The notes under the pieces were generated by a model. It was not told the DNA's origin, made no database searches, and was given only the letters and a program-made list of their open reading frames with translations. This document shows, piece after piece, positions 43,556 through 50,993 of a stretch of DNA of 64,000 nt. The stretch is from JAIBJN01 sp963802795. GTDB lineage: Bacteria > Actinomycetota > Thermoleophilia > Gaiellales > Gaiellaceae. Each line of letters starts with the position of its first letter. The stretch's first letter is position 1. The stretch is taken from assembly GCA_963802795.1 (NCBI GenBank), contig CAWDJV010000005.1, positions 558,001 to 622,000 on the forward strand, given 5' to 3'. The position numbers and the translations under genes were made by a program.

Positions 43556-44484
43556 TGCTCGACGTCCGGCGTCTGCGCGTCCTCCGCGAGGTAGCTCTCC
43601 GTGGCTCCATCGCGGGTGCCGCCGAGTCGCTCCGCTTCACGCCCTCGGCGGTGTCCCAGCAGGTGGCGAAGCTCGAGCGCGAGGCCGGCGCCGCGCTTGT
43701 GGCGCGAGGCCCGCGGAGCCTCACGCTCACCCCGGCGGGGCACCGGCTCGTCGAGCACGCCGAGGTGATCCTCGAGCGCCTTGCCGAGGCGGAGGCCGAG
43801 CTGCGTGCGCTCGACGGCTCGCCGCCGGCCCTGCGCATCGGCTCGAACACGACCGCCGCGGTGAGCCTCGTCCCGAGCGCGCTCTCGAGCTTTGCGTCCG
43901 TGCGGCCCGACGTCGAGGTCACCGTGGTCGAGGCCGACCCGCTCGTCTCACTCGCACGCCTGCGGGCCCGCGAGCTCGACCTCGCGATCGTCTTCGAGTA
44001 CGACCACGTGCCGCTTCCCGCCGACTCCCGGCTCGCGTTCGAGCTCCTCCTCGAGGAGCCGATGCGCGTCGTCCTTCCGGCGAACCACCCCGTCGCCCGC
44101 CAGCGCGTCGTGCGGCTGCTCGACCTCGCCGACGAGATCTGGATCCGCAGCACGTCTCGCTCCTCGTGCCACCCGTTCACCGAGCGTTCCTGTCAGGCTG
44201 CGGGCTTCGAGCCCACGATTCGCTTCGAGTTCGACGACTACGCGGCCATGCAGAGCCTCGTCGCCTCGGGCGCCGGCGTCGCGTTCGCGCCCGACCTGGG
44301 CCTCACACGGCTCAACCCCGGCGTCGCCGTTCGTCCCATCGCGTTCGGCCCGAAGCGGCGGGTCTTCGCCGCCCACCGCGCCGGTGAAGGCAGCGTGGCC
44401 GGGGTCGCCGAGATGGTGGCTGCCCTGCGCGAGACCGTCGCGGCGCAGGAGCCTCTCTTCCCGGCCCGAGCCGGCGCGTCGTAA
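43555..44484 (+). CDS. LysR-family transcriptional regulator
   Basis: A 309-residue LTTR. N-terminal winged HTH (LRVLREVALRGSIAGAAESL, TPSAVSQQVAKLEREAGAAL), then a periplasmic-binding-protein-like effector domain from about residue 90 (LRIGSNTTAAVSLVP). It is divergent from the FtsX-like exporter operon, the usual position for an LTTR controlling its neighbour, and its start overlaps a palindrome. The TAA stop is also the beginning of the next gene's -10. Confidence 0.88.
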   Translation: MLDVRRLRVLREVALRGSIAGAAESLRFTPSAVSQQVAKLEREAGAALVARGPRSLTLTPAGHRLVEHAEVILERLAEAEAELRALDGSPPALRIGSNTTAAVSLVPSALSSFASVRPDVEVTVVEADPLVSLARLRARELDLAIVFEYDHVPLPADSRLAFELLLEEPMRVVLPANHPVARQRVVRLLDLADEIWIRSTSRSSCHPFTERSCQAAGFEPTIRFEFDDYAAMQSLVASGAGVAFAPDLGLTRLNPGVAVRPIAFGPKRRVFAAHRAGEGSVAGVAEMVAALRETVAAQEPLFPARAGAS

Positions 44485-44487
44485 CCT
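44482..44487 (+). promoter_or_regulatory. -10 element (TAACCT) embedded in the LysR stop codon
   Basis: The TAA stop of the LysR gene (44482-44484) continues as CCT, giving TAACCT, which ends 6 nt before the TTG start at 44494. Confidence 0.55.
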
Positions 44488-44493
44488 GAGAGC

Positions 44494-45708
44494 TTGCGCC
44501 AGGGATGCATCGCCCTCGTGGTTCTCCTGCTCCTGTTCGCGGTCGCATGCAGCAGCGGCTCCGATGAGCCGGAGGTCGCTCCAAGCCCGCCGTCGACCTC
44601 CGGGGGCTCCGAGACCACCGGCCCGACCGGGCCCGAGCCCACGGAGACAGAGGAGGAGCAGCCGGCCGCTCCCGGGCCGCCTGCGGACGGCGGGCCCCTC
44701 GAGCTCGAGAAGGTAGCGTCGGGCCTGGACTCGCCCGTCCACGCCGCCGCCGCCCCGGGCGAGCCGGACCGGCTCTACGTCGTCGAGCAGCCGGGCAGGA
44801 TCCGCGTCCTCGAGGGCGGGCGGGTCCAAGCCGTGCCGTTCCTCGACATCGTGTCGGACGTCTCGAGCGGAGGCGAGCGCGGGCTCCTCTCGGTCGCCTT
44901 CCATCCGAGGTACGCGTCGAACGGGCTCTTCTACGTCAACTACACCGACCTCGAAGGGGACACTCGCGTGAAGGAGTTTCGGTCCCGTGGCGGCGTCTCC
45001 CAGCCGACCGAGGTGCGCGAGCTCTTCTTCGTCTCGCAGCCCTATGCCAACCACAACGGCGGGCAGCTGGCCTTCGGCTCGGACGGGCTTCTCTACCTCG
45101 GCACGGGCGACGGCGGCTCGGGGGGCGATCCCGAGAACCGCGCGCAGGATCTCTCCAGCCGGCTCGGCAAGCTCTTCCGCCGCGACGTGGATGCACCGGG
45201 CGGCGAGTGGGAGATGATCGGCTACGGGCTCCGGAACCCCTGGCGCTTCTCGTTCGATCGCGTCACCGGCGACCTCTGGATCGCCGACGTGGGCCAGAAC
45301 GCCGTCGAGGAGGTGGACTTCGTCTCCAGGAAGGACGTCGGCAAGCTCTTCAACTTCGGCTGGGACGTCTACGAAGGCTCCGAGATCTTCGAGGACAAGT
45401 CGCCCACGCCGAACGGAACGCTCGTCGAGCCCGTCAGCGAGTACTCCCACGAGCTCGGCTGCTCGGTGACGGGGGGCTTCGTCTACCGCGGCGAGGTCGT
45501 CCGCCGCCAGGCGTGGGGCCGGTACTTCTACGGGGACTACTGCTCGGGCCGAATCTGGAGCCTCGCCCGCCTGGGGAAGGGCGAGTTCACCCGGCGCGGG
45601 CATCCGTTCAGCGTTCCGGGCTTGACGTCCTTCGCCGAGGACGGGAACGGGGAGCTCTACCTGCTCTCCGCCGAGGGCACCGCCTACCGGCTGGTGCCTC
45701 GCCCCTGA
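44494..45708 (+). CDS. PQQ-dependent soluble aldose dehydrogenase-type lipoprotein
   Basis: A 404-residue beta-propeller. A lipoprotein signal (IALVVLLLLFAVAC, lipobox FAVAC) is followed by a Ser/Pro/Thr-rich spacer to about residue 75, then a GDH-B/Asd-type propeller: ERGLLSVAFHPRY, NHNGGQLAFGSDGLLYLGTG (catalytic His region), GLRNPWRFSFD and EDGNGELYLLS. It would oxidise sugars outside the membrane, passing electrons to quinone or cytochrome. PQQ synthesis genes are not in the window. TTG 44494 lies 6 nt after TAACCT, which fixes the start. Confidence 0.85.
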   Translation: MRQGCIALVVLLLLFAVACSSGSDEPEVAPSPPSTSGGSETTGPTGPEPTETEEEQPAAPGPPADGGPLELEKVASGLDSPVHAAAAPGEPDRLYVVEQPGRIRVLEGGRVQAVPFLDIVSDVSSGGERGLLSVAFHPRYASNGLFYVNYTDLEGDTRVKEFRSRGGVSQPTEVRELFFVSQPYANHNGGQLAFGSDGLLYLGTGDGGSGGDPENRAQDLSSRLGKLFRRDVDAPGGEWEMIGYGLRNPWRFSFDRVTGDLWIADVGQNAVEEVDFVSRKDVGKLFNFGWDVYEGSEIFEDKSPTPNGTLVEPVSEYSHELGCSVTGGFVYRGEVVRRQAWGRYFYGDYCSGRIWSLARLGKGEFTRRGHPFSVPGLTSFAEDGNGELYLLSAEGTAYRLVPRP

Positions 45709-45718
45709 GGGCTCGACG

Positions 45719-45724
45719 GGAACC
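45719..45724 (+). promoter_or_regulatory. Possible ECF-type -35 (GGAACC) before the sigma factor gene
   Basis: GGAACC resembles ECF sigma -35 sites and lies 29 nt before the proposed start of the ECF gene; autoregulation is common for this class. The matching -10 is not clear. Confidence 0.25.
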
Positions 45725-45747
45725 CTCTCCCTCGTGCCGGTGTAGTG

Positions 45748-46314
45748 ATGGGTGCAGTGGGGGACCGGCCACTGGCAGACGACGAGCTCGTCAGACACGC
45801 GAAACAGGGCGACACCCGCGCCTACGGCACCCTTGTGAAGGAGCATCAGACGATCGCGTTCCGCACCGCGTACTTGATCACGGGCTCGGCCGCCGATGCC
45901 GAGGACGCCGTGCAGGAGGCGTTCGTCAAGGGCTATCGGGCGTTGGCGCGCTTCCGGGCCGGCGCGCCCTTCCGCCCGTGGCTGCTCGCCATCGTCGCCA
46001 ACGAGGCGCGAAACCGCCGCAGGTCGGCAGGCCGGCGCGAGAAGCTCGCGCTGCGCGCCGCCGAGGACCCGCACTCGGGGGGCGCGGTCCCGTCCCCCGA
46101 GGCGGCCCTTCTCGACGCCGAGCGGCGAAAGGAGCTGCTCGCGGCCGTCGAGGAGCTGCGCGAGGACGACCGGCTGGTCGTCTCCTGCCGCTACTTCCTG
46201 GGGCTCTCCGAGGAGGAGACGGCCGCCACGCTGGGCTGGCGGCGCGGCACCGTCAAGTCACGAACCTCGCGGGCGCTCGAACGGCTGCGCGAGCGGATGG
46301 AGGCAGCTCCGTGA
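45748..46314 (+). CDS. ECF-type RNA polymerase sigma factor
   Basis: A 188-residue sigma-70 family ECF protein. Region 2 is GDTRAYGTLVKEHQTIAFRT with AEDAVQEAFVKGYRALARF; region 4 is LEELREDDRLVV-like with YFLGLSEEETAATLGW and GTVKSRTSRALERLRER. ATG 45748 has a GTG in front at 45745. It overlaps the next gene, an anti-sigma-like membrane protein, by four bases (GTGA), so the pair is co-translated in the usual sigma/anti-sigma fashion. Confidence 0.9.
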   Translation: MGAVGDRPLADDELVRHAKQGDTRAYGTLVKEHQTIAFRTAYLITGSAADAEDAVQEAFVKGYRALARFRAGAPFRPWLLAIVANEARNRRRSAGRREKLALRAAEDPHSGGAVPSPEAALLDAERRKELLAAVEELREDDRLVVSCRYFLGLSEEETAATLGWRRGTVKSRTSRALERLRERMEAAP

Positions 46315-47084
46315 GCGAGCTCGAGCGCGCCCTCCACCGGCTCGGCGACGAGCTTGCGTTCCCGGAGGCTCCCGATGTGGTCGAGTCCGTCCTCGCCCGT
46401 CTCGCCGGCCGGCCGGCCCGGCGGCCGCCGGGCCGGCGGCGGACGCTCGTCCTCGCGTTCGCGGTCCTCGCAGTCGCGGTCGGCGCGGCCATGGCCGTCC
46501 CCGCCGCGCGCACGGCGATCCTCGAGTTCTTCGGGTTGCGGGGAGCCACCGTGCAGCGCGTGGAGACGCTGCCCGCGGTTCCCACGTCGCCGAGCGCGGC
46601 GATTCTCGATCTCGGTGAGCCCCTGGCGCTCGACGACGGCCGGCCGCGGGTCACGATGGCCGACGTCGTTCTGCCCGGCGCGCTTGGCCCGCCCGACGCC
46701 GCGTACGTGAAGCAGGAGCCGTACGGCGCCAGGGTCACGCTCGTCTACGAGCCCGGCGGCGGTATCCCGCGCTCCCCCTACACCGGCGTGGGGCTCCTCG
46801 TCACCGAGTTCCAGGGAGACATCGACGAGGCGCTCCTCCAGAAGCTCACAGACGGCGGCACGCGAGTGGAGAGGCTTGCGGTGGGCCCGGACGAGGCGAT
46901 CTGGCTCGAGGGCGGCCCGCACTTCGTGATCTTCCGAGGCGCCGACGGCAACCCGGCCGAGGACGAGGGCCGCCTCGCGGGGAACACGCTCCTCGTCGAC
47001 CGCGGCGACATCCTCGTCCGCATCGAGGGCGACATCGACCGCGAGCGCGCCGTCGCGATCGCGCAGTCGCTCGAGCCCGGCTAG
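46311..47084 (+). CDS. Membrane-anchored anti-sigma factor-like protein
   Basis: A 257-residue protein. A cytoplasmic part of about 50 residues (SELERALHRLGDELAFPEAP) precedes one membrane helix (TLVLAFAVLAVAVGAAMAV) and an extracytoplasmic domain of 180 residues (AILEFFGLRGATVQRVE to RAVAIAQSLEPG). No HxxxCxxC zinc motif is seen, so it is not a ZAS-type anti-sigma. Coupled to the ECF sigma gene by a GTGA overlap. Assignment rests mainly on context and topology. Confidence 0.75.
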   Translation: MSELERALHRLGDELAFPEAPDVVESVLARLAGRPARRPPGRRRTLVLAFAVLAVAVGAAMAVPAARTAILEFFGLRGATVQRVETLPAVPTSPSAAILDLGEPLALDDGRPRVTMADVVLPGALGPPDAAYVKQEPYGARVTLVYEPGGGIPRSPYTGVGLLVTEFQGDIDEALLQKLTDGGTRVERLAVGPDEAIWLEGGPHFVIFRGADGNPAEDEGRLAGNTLLVDRGDILVRIEGDIDRERAVAIAQSLEPG

Positions 47085-47097
47085 AAGGCTCCAGGAA

Positions 47098-48048
47098 CTA
47101 AGCAGCCGCGGCGGCTTCGCCGGACTGCTCCGTCTCGACCTGCGCGCAGATCTCGACCGCGAGCTCGACGAAGGCGCGGGCGGCCGGAGAGCGGTAGCGA
47201 TCGCGGTGCCAGGCAATCCCGATCCGGCGCGGGGGCACGCTCGCGACGCCGAGCACGGCAGTCCCCTCGTGGCTCGTGTCGACGGTGAGGAGGGGGACGA
47301 GCGCGAAGCCGACGCCTGCCGCGACGAGCTCCTGGATCGTGCCGTTGTCATCGGACCGGAAGACGATGCTCGGCTCGAGCCCGGCGTGGCGGAAACGGTT
47401 CTCCACCTGATGGATGCTCCGGCACTGGCGGTTCCCGATCAGCGGCAGCTCGGCGATCTCCCGCAGCGTCGGAGGCTTCTGGCGCCGGGCCAGCGCCGAG
47501 TCGAGCGGGACGACGAGCACGTGGGGATCCCGCATGAGCTCGGCGGTCTCGAACGGCCCGTCCCCGACGGGCAGCATGGCGAAGCAGAAGTCGAGCTCGC
47601 CGCGCTCGACCAGCTCCAGGAGGCCGCCGTCGTCTGCGGATTCCGTGAGCTGGACGTCGACGTCCGGCCAGGCTTCCGTGAACTCCTTGAGAAGGCGAGG
47701 GAGGACGCGTGCGCCCACGCTCTGGTAGGTGCCGACGCGCAGTGTCCCGGCCGACCCCTCGGAAAAGGCTGCCAGATCGGCCTGGGCCGCCTGCAGGCGG
47801 GCGACGATCCCCGCGGCGTGGCGGAGGAGCAGCTCTCCCGCCTCGGTCAGCGAAACTCGCCGTGGTCCACCGGGCCGCTCGACGAGCTGTTGCCCGACGA
47901 TGCGCTCGAGCGCCTGGATCTGCTGGCTGACCGCCGACTGCGTGTAGCCGAGCCGCTCGGCTGCGCGTCCGAACGAGCCTTCCTCGGCGACGGCCTCGAG
48001 CGCCGCCAGGTGGCGCAGCTCGACTCCCAACCATCCATCAGATCGCAT
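47098..48048 (-). CDS. LysR-family transcriptional regulator
   Basis: A 316-residue LTTR: VELRHLAALEAVAEEGSFGR (HTH with RAAERLGYTQSAVSQQIQAL) and an effector domain from about residue 100 (GTLRVGTYQSVGARVLPRLL). Start ATG 48048 is preferred, but ATG 48057 and TTG 48060 are in frame just upstream; TATGAT (48065-48060) is the likely -10. A direct repeat TAATCGACA (48048-48056 and 48079-48087) lies over its start, 31 bp apart, a plausible LTTR operator that also faces the divergent small gene. Confidence 0.85.
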   Translation of the reverse strand: MRSDGWLGVELRHLAALEAVAEEGSFGRAAERLGYTQSAVSQQIQALERIVGQQLVERPGGPRRVSLTEAGELLLRHAAGIVARLQAAQADLAAFSEGSAGTLRVGTYQSVGARVLPRLLKEFTEAWPDVDVQLTESADDGGLLELVERGELDFCFAMLPVGDGPFETAELMRDPHVLVVPLDSALARRQKPPTLREIAELPLIGNRQCRSIHQVENRFRHAGLEPSIVFRSDDNGTIQELVAAGVGFALVPLLTVDTSHEGTAVLGVASVPPRRIGIAWHRDRYRSPAARAFVELAVEICAQVETEQSGEAAAAA

Positions 48049-48087
48049 AATCGACATCAATCATAACCTGACTTGCGCTAATCGACA
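48048..48087. promoter_or_regulatory. Direct repeat TAATCGACA pair, candidate LysR operator
   Basis: Two copies at 48048-48056 and 48079-48087, spaced 31 bp start to start, about three helical turns. The -10 TATGAT of the LysR gene lies between them. Confidence 0.4.
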
Positions 48088-48107
48088 ACGATGCCGAAGC
48101 TGAAGGT

Positions 48108-48221
48108 ATGGAATTCGCTCTGATCGCACTGATCATGCTGGTCGGGCCGCTTGCGCTCCACTACGGCGCGGACTCGCGCCTAGACGAGCGTCGGCGCGGG
48201 CCCGAGTGGCGGCGCTTCTAG
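48108..48221 (+). CDS. Small single-pass membrane protein, 37 residues
   Basis: Sequence begins EFALIALIMLVGPLALHYG, one hydrophobic helix, then a charged end (ADSRLDERRRGPEWRRF). ATG 48108 is preceded closely by GAAGG. A GPLAxxYGxDSR pattern of this kind recurs, as I recall, in tiny actinobacterial membrane proteins. Divergent from LysR, possibly its target. Confidence 0.5.
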   Translation: MEFALIALIMLVGPLALHYGADSRLDERRRGPEWRRF

Positions 48222-48236
48222 CCCTCCAGGGCCGCG

Positions 48237-48833
48237 CTACGGCTCCGCCCGCGGTCGTCCCGCCCGATTCCCGCGGGCTGAGCCGCCGCGCGGCCCATTC
48301 TCGAGCCGCTCCACGAGCGCTCCGACCACGATCCCCACGACGAGCCCCAGACCCGCCGGTCCGATGACGTGGCCGGCGTCGAAGGGGTGCAGGTCGAGCC
48401 GCTCGGCCTGCCGCCATTCGAAGAACGCGAGCGCCGGAAGGGACGCGAGGGCGAGCAGAATCCCGCCGCGCACGCCGTAGAGGAGCGCCCCTTCGAGGAC
48501 GGGAAGCACGAGGAGCTGGCGGACGGGCGTCCCCGCCTCGAAGGAGTAGAGCGCGACGTAGGCCGAGACGGCGACGGCGTCGAGGACGAGCCCGGCGCCG
48601 GGGATCCAGGGCGCCTTTCCCATTCCGAGGAGAGCTGCCACGGCTCCCGCGGCAAACACGAGCGTGATCGCCCAGGCGAGCCGCTCGTCTCCCGGCGGGT
48701 AGTTGCCGCGCTCGACCGCGACCTCCAGCACGGCGAAGGGCACTGCTGAGACGCGCGCCCAGGCGATCCACGCGGCCCGCGTCTCCCTCCTTTCGAGCCG
48801 GCGGTCGAGATTCCGCGTCGCAACTGAAAACAT
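48237..48833 (-). CDS. Six-helix integral membrane protein of unknown function
   Basis: A 198-residue protein with about six membrane helices (for example AWAITLVFAAGAVAALLGMG and IGPAGLGLVVGIVVGALVE) and an Arg/Gly-rich C-terminal tail. It resembles the membrane sensor part found before histidine kinase or GGDEF domains, but no output domain follows. ATG 48833 has a ribosome-binding site (GGTGGAG, 5 nt). Divergent from the SDR gene. Confidence 0.68.
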   Translation of the reverse strand: MFSVATRNLDRRLERRETRAAWIAWARVSAVPFAVLEVAVERGNYPPGDERLAWAITLVFAAGAVAALLGMGKAPWIPGAGLVLDAVAVSAYVALYSFEAGTPVRQLLVLPVLEGALLYGVRGGILLALASLPALAFFEWRQAERLDLHPFDAGHVIGPAGLGLVVGIVVGALVERLENGPRGGSARGNRAGRPRAEP

Positions 48834-48847
48834 GAAGCTCCACCATC

Positions 48848-49627
48848 ATGGACTCAGGGCTCTCCGGCAAGCGTGTGCTCGTCACCGGCGCCTCGGGCGG
48901 CATCGGCGCCGCCTGCGCCCGCGCCTTCGCGGCCGAGGGCTGCCGTCTCGCCCTCCACTACCACCGCGGTCGGGGGCGGATCGACGAAGTCGCCGCAGAC
49001 TGCGCCGGCTCTGTCCTTCTCCAGGCCGATCTCCGGCGCGAGGAAGAGGCCGATCGCCTCTTCGAGGAAGCCAGGGAGGCCCTGGGCGGCCTCGACGTGT
49101 GCGCCGCCGTCGCCGGGGTCTGGCCCGAGGAGGACGTTCCGCTCTGGCGCCTGGAGCTCGACCGCTGGCAGGAGACGCTCGCCGCCAACCTCACGGTCAC
49201 GTTCCTGACCGCCCGCGGCTTCCTCCGGGAAGTCGAGCGCAGCGGCCACGGGAGCCTCGTCCTCGTCGGCTCCACGGCGGGCGTCTTCGGAGAGGCCGGG
49301 CACGCGGACTACGCCTCCGCCAAGTCTGCGATCGTCCGCGGCCTGCTTCTCAGCCTCAAGAACGAGGTGGTGCGGATCGCACCGAACGCCCGCGTGAACG
49401 CGGTTTGCCCCGGCTGGACGATCTCACCGATGACGCGGTCGACGCTCGACGACCCGGGCGTCCTCGAGCGCGCGACGCGAACGATGGCGCTCCGCAAGGT
49501 CGCTCAACCGGAGGACGTCGCGCGGCAGATCGTCGTTCTCGCCTCGGACGAGCTCTCCGGCCACGTCACCGGGCAGGTAATCCTCGTCGCGGGCGGCATG
49601 GAGGGGCGGGCCCTCCACGACGAGTAG
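48848..49627 (+). CDS. Short-chain dehydrogenase/reductase
   Basis: A 259-residue classical SDR (FabG-like). NAD(P)-binding TGASGGIGAACARAFAAEG, LANL-type AANLTVTFLT, catalytic Ser in VLVGSTAGVFGEAGH and YASAK as YxxxK. The C-terminal GHVTGQVILVAGGM is typical. The substrate is unknown. The start at ATG 48848 has no strong ribosome-binding site or -10 in the 15-nt gap to the divergent gene. Confidence 0.9.
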   Translation: MDSGLSGKRVLVTGASGGIGAACARAFAAEGCRLALHYHRGRGRIDEVAADCAGSVLLQADLRREEEADRLFEEAREALGGLDVCAAVAGVWPEEDVPLWRLELDRWQETLAANLTVTFLTARGFLREVERSGHGSLVLVGSTAGVFGEAGHADYASAKSAIVRGLLLSLKNEVVRIAPNARVNAVCPGWTISPMTRSTLDDPGVLERATRTMALRKVAQPEDVARQIVVLASDELSGHVTGQVILVAGGMEGRALHDE

Positions 49628-49653
49628 CCCCGCCCCTCGTGGGAGCGCGGTTC

Positions 49654-49881
49654 CTAGTAGTACCGGTCGTACGGATCGCGGCGGACGATCGTCTCCCGCC
49701 GCCACGTCCCGAGCCCGCCCCAGGTCGACCAGAAGATGAGCGAGAGCAGGAGGCCGACGGCGCCGACGATCATGAGGATCCAGCCGACCGTCACGATGTC
49801 GATCCCGGTGACCTCGGCCGTGACGGCAAACGCCAGAATGGCGCCGACCGCGATCAGGAAGATGCTTGCGCCTAGACCCAT
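49654..49881 (-). CDS. DUF6458-type two-helix membrane protein
   Basis: A 75-residue protein: LGASIFLIAVGAILAFAVTA, TVGWILMIVGAVGLLLSLIF, then a polar tail ending RRDPYDRYY. This matches the small actinobacterial DUF6458 family. ATG 49881 has a strong Shine-Dalgarno (GAAGGAGG) 8 nt upstream. The longer reading from 50103 is an artefact of the divergent ctaC gene. Confidence 0.8.
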   Translation of the reverse strand: MGLGASIFLIAVGAILAFAVTAEVTGIDIVTVGWILMIVGAVGLLLSLIFWSTWGGLGTWRRETIVRRDPYDRYY

Positions 49882-49944
49882 TCGGGCTTTCCTCCTTCGA
49901 GGTGTCCGCCGCCGGTCCGGCATCTGGCCCGGAGGCGGTTGCGT

Positions 49945-49974
49945 TAGGGTGTCCGCGGGGTCGTGATTCCCCGC
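49945..49974 (+). promoter_or_regulatory. Promoter -10 and leader hairpin of the ctaC operon
   Basis: TAGGGT (49945-49950) would give a leader of about 25 nt. In it lies the hairpin GCGGGG-N8-CCCCGC (49955-49960 and 49969-49974), just before GTG 49982. Confidence 0.35.
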
Positions 49975-49981
49975 CTTCCCC

Positions 49982-50993
49982 GTGCGGAAACGCTCGATCA
50001 TCCAGATGACGCTGGTCGGGGTCGCCGTCGGAGCGGCGCTGGCGCTCGTCGCGGTTTTGATCCCCTGGCTTCCCGATGCAGCCTCGGAGCAAGCGGGGAT
50101 CATCGACAGCGTCTACTGGATGGTGACGATCATCTGCGTGGTCGTCTTCGCGGCCGTCGCAGGAGTCTCCGCGTACGCGGTCTACAAGTTCCGGGCGCCG
50201 CCGGGGGACACGGACGACGGCAGCCCGATCCACGGCCACACGGGTCTCGAGATCGTGTGGACGATCGTCCCCACGGTGCTCGTCACGGCGATCGCCGTCT
50301 ATTCGAGCGTCGCCCTCGCCCGGGCGGAGGACCTCCCGGCCGACCATCGCGTCGTCGAGGTGACCGCCGAGCAGTTCGCCTGGAGCTTCACGTATCCGGA
50401 CATCGAGCTCGAGGGCGGCAGGCCGCTGACGACGGGCGAGCTCGTGCTCCCGATCGACCAGACGGTTCAGTTCGCAATCACCTCGATGGACGTGATCCAC
50501 TCCTTCTGGGTGCCGGAATGGCGGATGAAGCAGGACGCGGTGAAGGGGATCACGAGGACGACGACGGTCAAGCCGGAGGCGATCGGGAGCTACGACGTCA
50601 TCTGCACCGAGCTGTGCGGGCTCGGGCACGCCACCATGCGCTCGCAGGCGCGCGTCCTCTCGGCCGCCGACTTCGAGGCCTGGGTGGAGGAGCAGAGGCG
50701 CCTGGCGCGGGAGGGCGGCTCCGTTCAGGGCAAGGCGCTCTTCACGCAGCAGTGCGGAAGCTGCCACACGCTCGCCGACGCGGGCACGCAGGGCCAGGTA
50801 GGGCCGGATCTCGACGAGGCGCTCGAGGGAGCCGACGAGGAGTTCATCCGTACGTCGATCGTCGATCCCTCTGCTGACGTCGCGGAGGGCTTCGAGGACG
50901 GTGTCATGCCGGCCAACTTACGGGGAGATGTTCACCGAGCCGCAGATCGACGGGCTCGTCGAGTATCTGGTCGAGCAAGCGGGAGGAGGCTGA
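49982..50993 (+). CDS. ctaC: Cytochrome c oxidase subunit II with fused cytochrome c (caa3 type), one frameshift
   Basis: About 336 residues. Two membrane helices (TLVGVAVGAALALVAVLIPW, MVTIICVVVFAAVAGVSAYA), then a cupredoxin domain with the CuA site CTELCGLGHATM, and a C-terminal cytochrome c domain with haem motif CGSCH and distal GVMPAN. It receives electrons from cytochrome c or the quinol chain and passes them to subunit I. One extra base near 50926 (AACTTACGG for AACTACGG) throws the frame and makes it appear fused to ctaD. In the corrected frame it ends QIDGLVEYLVEQAGGG at TGA 50991-50993, overlapping the ctaD ATG. Confidence 0.93.
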
